A DNA stretch of 64,000 bases from Siderastrea siderea. Its lineage: Eukaryota; Cnidaria; Anthozoa; Scleractinia; Rhizangiidae. This document shows, piece by piece, positions 58,792 to 64,000 of the stretch. The position numbers were made by a program, and so were the translations under genes. Position 1 is the stretch's first letter; each line of letters starts with the position of its first letter. The notes beneath the pieces were generated by a model. It saw nothing but the letters and a program-made list of their open reading frames with translations. It did not search any database and was not told where the DNA came from. The stretch covers positions 3,135,911 through 3,199,910 of the forward strand of contig OZ034970.1 of assembly GCA_964030785.1 (NCBI GenBank). The letters run 5' to 3'.

Positions 58792-61700
58792 ATGGCGGCC
58801 GCAGGACTTCATCTCCAATATAGTTCAAAGGACTTTTTTACGATCAGTGTGATGCAAGTCGCGGCAGCTTGGACGGCTGTTGCGCTATCAAATTACACTT
58901 TACCAAAGATATCATTGATTTCAAGCACAGCACGTTCCTTGAGGTTATTTTGTTTGGTATTTTCGGTGTTATGCTTTACTCTTCTACGTTTTAAATCCAA
59001 GATAAAATTTACGGTAAGTTGCTTTCTTTCTAAGACATTTGCCATTTGAGGATTTTTTGGAAAGCTGTAGAACCTTCGGTTAAATTTAAGGACCTATAAA
59101 TGAAGGAAAGATTGCTGTGTGTTCCCAAATTTTAATTCAAAGTCGGGACTTGTTCATACTCTAGCTGGGGTACTAAATTATCTTCCTCTCAGTCTGCAGA
59201 GTCTGTCTGCAAGTTTGCTTAAATTTTTGCATTGCACGCCTGATGCAAAAACACTCTAGCTAATTGAAAAGATTGGCATTTTTGAGGCATATAGTGTTTG
59301 AATGACAACTTTATTATGCACCTATCAATGGTTTGCCCAGGGATGGGGGGGGGGGGGGCAACCCCAGGGGAATTTGACTTTGTGAAGCTCTATCCGGGTA
59401 GGGATTTTGACATCCACAACAGTCCCCTGGCTGGGTGAAAAATTTGATTCAGGTCGCCATCTTGGAAAGTGGAGAGGGCCTGGGAATGAGAGGTCCACCA
59501 TCTTGGAAAAAACCCAGAAGTCATTTAGATGAGCTTCTCACATTCTTTGCTTGGCCTTTCTTGTAAGGAGCATCTTGATGTTTTTAAAGCAAAAAATTGT
59601 TGTTTTTAGCACTCATCAGTTATCTATCTTAGAAGTTTATAACACAGTGTTATATAGAGAGGGGCAGCAAAGGAGTAGAAAATGAGTGTTAAATTGCCAA
59701 CAATGCTAAAATTTCTCATGACAACAATGCACGCAGTACACACATAATATTAATGGCAGTGTACAATTTGAAAAGCTAGAATATGCCTTCTCCATTTGGG
59801 AAAATTTGGGGAAATGCACAAAGTTGGTGGTACCATTTATCATCAGAATATCTTCTGGAGTCGCTAAATTCTGCAATAATGTGTTGTGAGTGTCTGAGTT
59901 CATCAACCTTACTATTCAAGGTCTGTGATCCCCAGGGGTAGGGATTTGACTCTTAGTGGAGACCCAAGGGTGGGGAAATTGACACTCGAAAACCTGAAAA
60001 TGTCAAATTTCCCTGGGGTTGCCCGCACCCCCCATCCTGGGGCAAACCATTGATAGGTGCATTAAATATGCCTGATTTGCAAGCATGTTGTGTTGTGGAA
60101 TAAGAAAGCTGGAATATTCAGAATGTCATGACCGTGCTATGAGCGATGGGAATCACACCCATGTCCTTCCGTTCACCGGTCGGATGCTCTAACCACTGAG
60201 CTACTGGGAGACTTGTTACAGGAAAGGTCGTCAAATTAACTAAAAAAATTAATGGTACTGGTAAATGTAAGGTACATTTTAGTTTCGGCCTAGGGGCCGA
60301 TTACATGAGATGGGCTGGCCTGGTTAGGGTGTTGGGTGTAAACCCTGTGAAAGACTGGCATCCGACCCAGTGAGGGAGTAGTGATACTCCTGGTTGCTTT
60401 ATGTTACAGAGACTGGAGTTAGGGACATTCGCGCTTATTGTTTGTGTGCATCCTTACTGCGCACGTAATCCAGGTCACAATGTCGTGCCACGTAATGCAT
60501 CGAGGGCAGGTACTGAGTAAGAAATATAGACAAATACGCTGGTGGTGGGTATTGTTGTATCAGTAAACGTGCTTAACTCTCTTAAATGCACCGTGACCCC
60601 ATTCTTTTTCAATTAATCACTCCCTTTACCGGTTCCCTGCATTTTGCCCAAAAACAAAAAAATTGTAAACATGAGAAGTTTTAATTTTATTGCTATTTTA
60701 CTCAAATGCAATTGAATGTTTCTATGAATGTATATATGACTATATACTAATATTATATATGACTAACAATTATTCTTCTGTGAGGCTTACTTTACCTGAA
60801 GAACAATATTACCTGCAAAAATGTACTGAATAGGCCTATTTGCAATGAAATAGATAAATCAGCATTATCTAGAGTCCTCCATGTAACTTATTTTATTCCT
60901 TGTAGCAAGAAAGCTGATTTCGCCTTACATACATGTAACCAAAGCTTCTGAAAACACAACATTTCCAATACGCTTTATCTCGGAAACGAGCACGGTGCCC
61001 CCCCCCCCCCCCCCATTTTTTCCCCTTTCTGACATGAGTTGATCATTATCTAACTACAGCAAAAGTTTGGAAAAAATCTGAATGTGGGAAGATTTTGGGT
61101 GCAAACATCCTTAAGCACTGGACTTACCTTTGTAGTCTGTACATGTATGTGACTTTTTTACCTTTTTAAAGGCATTCCAAGTTCTCAAGCTTGTGGTTAT
61201 TGTGCTTGGATCAGCAGCTGCTTTTCATATTATTGCTATCTTGTTTGGAGCATCAATCTCAGAGTACGTCAGTCCACAGTAATCATTATGGAGTTATTGA
61301 ATTAATGAAAGTGATCAGAGTTGTGATGGAACAGAATGACAGTACAACTGATCTGACCCCACCCATGCAACATACACACTGTATAAGCTCTTAAGAAGAA
61401 CATTCATGTGAACTCATAATGATTAATTCTTATAACTACCGGTACATGTACAGTGTATATTCATAGAGCTTTAAGACATTTTTCATGTAAAGTGGTGATC
61501 TGCCAAAGATGCTGAAACATTGTTTTCTATTTTTATACCAGTATATCTGATATACCAAAGTACCATTAGATCATTATACCAAATATACAAAAACAATTTT
61601 ATACCAAAATCTGTCCTGTTGTTATTGTACTGTAGATTTCAAACAATGTATGGCTCTTTCCTCCTCTGACTAGCAAAATATTGATTGTTTGTTGTCAACA

Positions 61701-63779
61701 GACAGAGTGAAGAAACATTTTGTTGGGCATTACTAATGTCTCATCTGGTCATACTCCCTGCTTGTTGTCTGTTAGGGAATCAGTTAGAACTTGTACCAAA
61801 AATATTCTTCAGCACATGGTAAGTGGATACATGGATACCAAGCATATAGCTGTACATGCATGCATACACACTGTACATTTTAACTCCAATCACCAGCAGA
61901 TACTGTACCCCAGAGAGAAAACTTGCTCTTACAACATGTGAAGGGCTCCCTGGAAAAAGTGAATAAGTGCTGATTAGGCCTTGGAATCCAAATGAAAATT
62001 TTATTGTGAATTAATTGCACCAATATTGAGTTCTACTGTGGCTGATAAAAAAAACCTAGTTTGCATTTATTTCTTGTCCTGAGAGCTGAAATTTAGAGAA
62101 CTTCTGCTGTAGCCTATTACTTTTGCTGAAAACTTAAAGGAAAGATTAAAAAATAATAGTAATTTTAATAAAAAACTAACAACAACAACAACCACAACAG
62201 AGGATCTGATGGCTTGTTGATTTCTTTAGTTTTTGTTCAAGTAAAGAACAAAAGAAATCATTTATGCCTTGCTTTATAGATGTTCCAATTTAAGCCCTCA
62301 GGTAAAAATTTAACATAACTATAATTTTGAATTCCAGGCCAAACCAATACTTGTGCCCTTTTTGACTGATCCTCACAATTTTATTGCAGTGTTCTCAGTT
62401 TTAGCACTTCATTAATATTGCTTTCACTACGAGAAACAAGGACCACTTTTTTACAAAATGATTCTATAATACACTTTTTGTGTGTTCTCTAGGTCAGATG
62501 CTACTCCAGAAGCTTATTTCCAAGGTTCTATCATTTGTACTCTACTGGGAGCATGGCTTGGAGCTTTTCCAATTCCTTTGGACTGGGACCGGCCCTGGCA
62601 GGTTAGGAAGGGGGAACACATTGACCATGTGGCTAACAGGGTTTATCATGTGATGGGCTTGTAGGGATCTAGTGGGCCCACTTAAGGACGGGAGGTTAGA
62701 TGGGAGGTTAGGAAGGGGGAACACATTGACCATGTAGTTAACAGGGTATATCATAGTGATGGACTTGTCGGGATCTAGTGGACCCACTTAAGGATGGTGC
62801 CTCCTTTTTGTTACTGCACATACGTTCTGTCCATCTCAGGTCTGGTCTGAGTAGTCAGGTTTCTTAATTTGCCTACTAATACAACAATATTTCTGCGCAG
62901 TTTATGACTATGTGGAAAAAGCAGATCTTAGCAAAGGGCCATCAGAATCCAAAAAGAAAATTGGGGTACCCACACATTTTTCAGAGATAATTGAGATTAA
63001 ATTTGGAAAGAAAATGCCGTACATTCATTGCATTTTAAAGCTGTTTTAGAATTATGGTTGCTTAATTATCTGTGAAAAATGTGTGGTTACCCACATTTTT
63101 CTTTTTAGATTCCAATAGGTTTTGCCAAGATCTGCTTTTTTCCCATAGTAAAAACCTTTGCAAAAATACCGCTGTATTAGGACCCACCATCCTTAGGGGA
63201 TTCTTTTTCCACGAACTGAGGTCAAAGATGTTTAGTTCTCTTTGACTAATATTTGAAGATATCAAAGTTTTTTTTCTTGCTCCAGTTGTAAGTTAAATTA
63301 TTTTGTAGTATAACTACATGTACTCCACGTTTGTAATGAAACAAAGCAAAACCAATACATGTGATCTTGAATGTTTAAAAAAGCTATTCATATTAAACTA
63401 TACAATTAAATTATATTGAGCATAAACTATTAAAAAAACTAAGTACTAAAACTAAAAATGAAACTGCATAAAGTTATTGCTATATAAAAAAATTTATAAA
63501 AGTGAAATGTTCTAAAGGTACGTATATCAGTAGTCAATTTAAGTTACAAACTTAAGCCTCTCACTGAAGGTTTGATTGCTTGTCCACAACACCTCTACTC
63601 TTTTGTTCAGAAGTAATTATTATTTCAAATATATCCAGACAAACTTCATGAGCTATTTCTTTCCTTTCCAGGTTTGGCCCATCCCCTGTGTGATTGGAGC
63701 CGTTGTGGGTTACATCATAGGTTTGGGAGTTTCCGCAGTAGTGTTTGCATTGAATGAGAAAAGATTCCGTCTACGGTAA
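58792..63779 (+). CDS. PIGF: PIGF, GPI-anchor biosynthesis protein F (5 exons, complete)
   Basis: Exons are 58792-59013, 61172-61263, 61702-61818, 62493-62601 and 63672-63779: 648 nt, 215 residues, close to the usual length of about 219. All introns have GT/AG ends and phases agree (0, 2, 2, 0). The start ATG sits in a good context (caacATGG). PIGF is an endoplasmic-reticulum membrane protein that stabilises the ethanolamine-phosphate transferases PIGO and PIGG, which add phosphoethanolamine to mannoses of the GPI precursor. About six hydrophobic segments are seen: two in exon 1 and one in each of the others. The hallmark is [18 protein letters not shown] spanning exon 4, running straight into VWPIPC of exon 5, which matches the conserved C-terminal signature. 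Single gene, no operon context. Nothing suggests inactivation. Confidence 0.93.
59317..60061. mobile_element. MITE with TGCACCTATCAATGG ends in PIGF intron 1
   Basis: 745 bp. Ends TGCACCTATCAATGGTTTGC and the exact inverse, then mirrored GGGGGGG/GGTTGCCC and CCCCAGGGGAATTTGAC arms. Flanked by TTA on each side (59314-59316, 60062-60064), the 3-bp duplication typical of PIF/Harbinger. Non-coding interior. Confidence 0.75.
60130..60215 (-). repeat. tRNA-derived SINE-like element
   Basis: Read on the - strand: CAGTAGCTCAGTGGTTAGAG (A-box-like), then GACCGGTGAACGGAAGGAC and GGGTGTGATTCCC (B-box-like with changes). It looks like a decayed tRNA. Same text as the centre of the foldback at 16900-17670, where the B-box differs. 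No intact cloverleaf. Confidence 0.6.
60220..61171. other. rest of PIGF intron 1
   Basis: Contains a poly-C run (about 60999-61014) and AT-rich sequence. I see no further element boundary or exon. Confidence 0.5.
62602..62790 (+). repeat. tandem duplication of about 105 bp starting at the exon 4 donor of PIGF
   Basis: GTTAGGAAGGGGGAACACAT at 62602 recurs at 62707, and both units continue through TTGACCATGT and GGATCTAGTGG to CCCACTTAAGGA. The duplication carries a second possible GTTAGG donor at 62707. Reading on from exon 4 into the first unit hits a stop, so the first donor is the useful one. Confidence 0.8.
62788..63195. mobile_element. TTAAGGATGGTG-ended MITE in PIGF intron 4
   Basis: Second copy of the element at 43930: ends TTAAGGATGGTGCCTCC and CACCATCCTTAG, inner arms GCAGATCTTAGCAAAGG against TTTGCCAAGATCTGC. 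It begins exactly at the end of the second unit of the tandem duplication. Confidence 0.75.
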
Positions 63780-64000
63780 CACAAATCTCTTGGCAGTGTT
63801 GTGAATTACTGTTGTTGCGAGTGCCTTCTCAGCTTAACTAAGGTACATGTGTTTGTACGTAATGCCTTTGAACTTGAACAAGAGTGGAAAATTCAAGACA
63901 GCTTACATTGCGTACCTTGTCAAAGCAAGGGACATTCTTGCTTCATGTTAGCGGCTTGCTTGTGGAAGCCTTTCCTGTTTATAAATGGATGCTACATATA
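63780..64000. other. downstream of PIGF
   Basis: No clear AATAAA is seen in the last 220 bases; the 3' end of the transcript probably lies beyond the window. Confidence 0.4.

Overview
This is a eukaryotic, invertebrate-type window, most likely from an anthozoan cnidarian such as a coral or sea anemone. That assignment is inference. It rests on the intron-exon structure, AT-rich non-coding DNA packed with foldback/MITE repeats and tRNA-derived motifs, a Penelope-like retroelement, decayed LINE pieces, and the invertebrate character of the genes. There are no operons and no prokaryotic signals. Introns were joined by hand using GT/AG sites, reading phase, and comparison between paralogues inside the window.

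Three gene neighbourhoods are clear. (1) About 13.3-52.4 kb is a head-to-tail tandem array of three carotenoid cleavage oxygenase genes (BCO/RPE65 family), all on the + strand with the same three-coding-exon structure. Copy A (15480-29969) and copy B (35315-40721) are intact and each encodes 505 residues with the four iron-binding histidines. Copy C (48112-50725) is a pseudogene with four one-base deletions and two nonsense codons. A conserved block ending in a GTAAGT donor lies upstream of each copy (donors after 13404, 31657 and 44841) and probably marks a shared untranslated first exon and promoter.
(2) 52704-56867 on the - strand is a class C (metabotropic-glutamate-receptor-like) GPCR. 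The long open frame alone looks intronless. An upstream exon at 56783-56867 supplies a signal peptide and joins in phase, giving a 900-residue receptor with changed glutamate-contact residues.
(3) 58792-63779 on the + strand is a complete five-exon PIGF gene (GPI-anchor synthesis, 215 residues). The first kilobase holds a doubtful small one-pass membrane protein.

The rest is mobile DNA. Because the three array units are paralogous, several insertions can be read against an empty site in a sister unit. Examples are a Penelope-like element with a 14-bp target duplication in unit B, a nested foldback plus pogo-like MITE in intron 2 of B, an 8-bp-TSD MITE and a CAGGGT-ended element in unit C, and about 8 kb of large inverted-repeat elements in intron 2 of A (11.2 kb, against 3.1 kb in B and 0.4 kb in C). 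I see no bacterial system, CRISPR array, viral gene or toxin gene.
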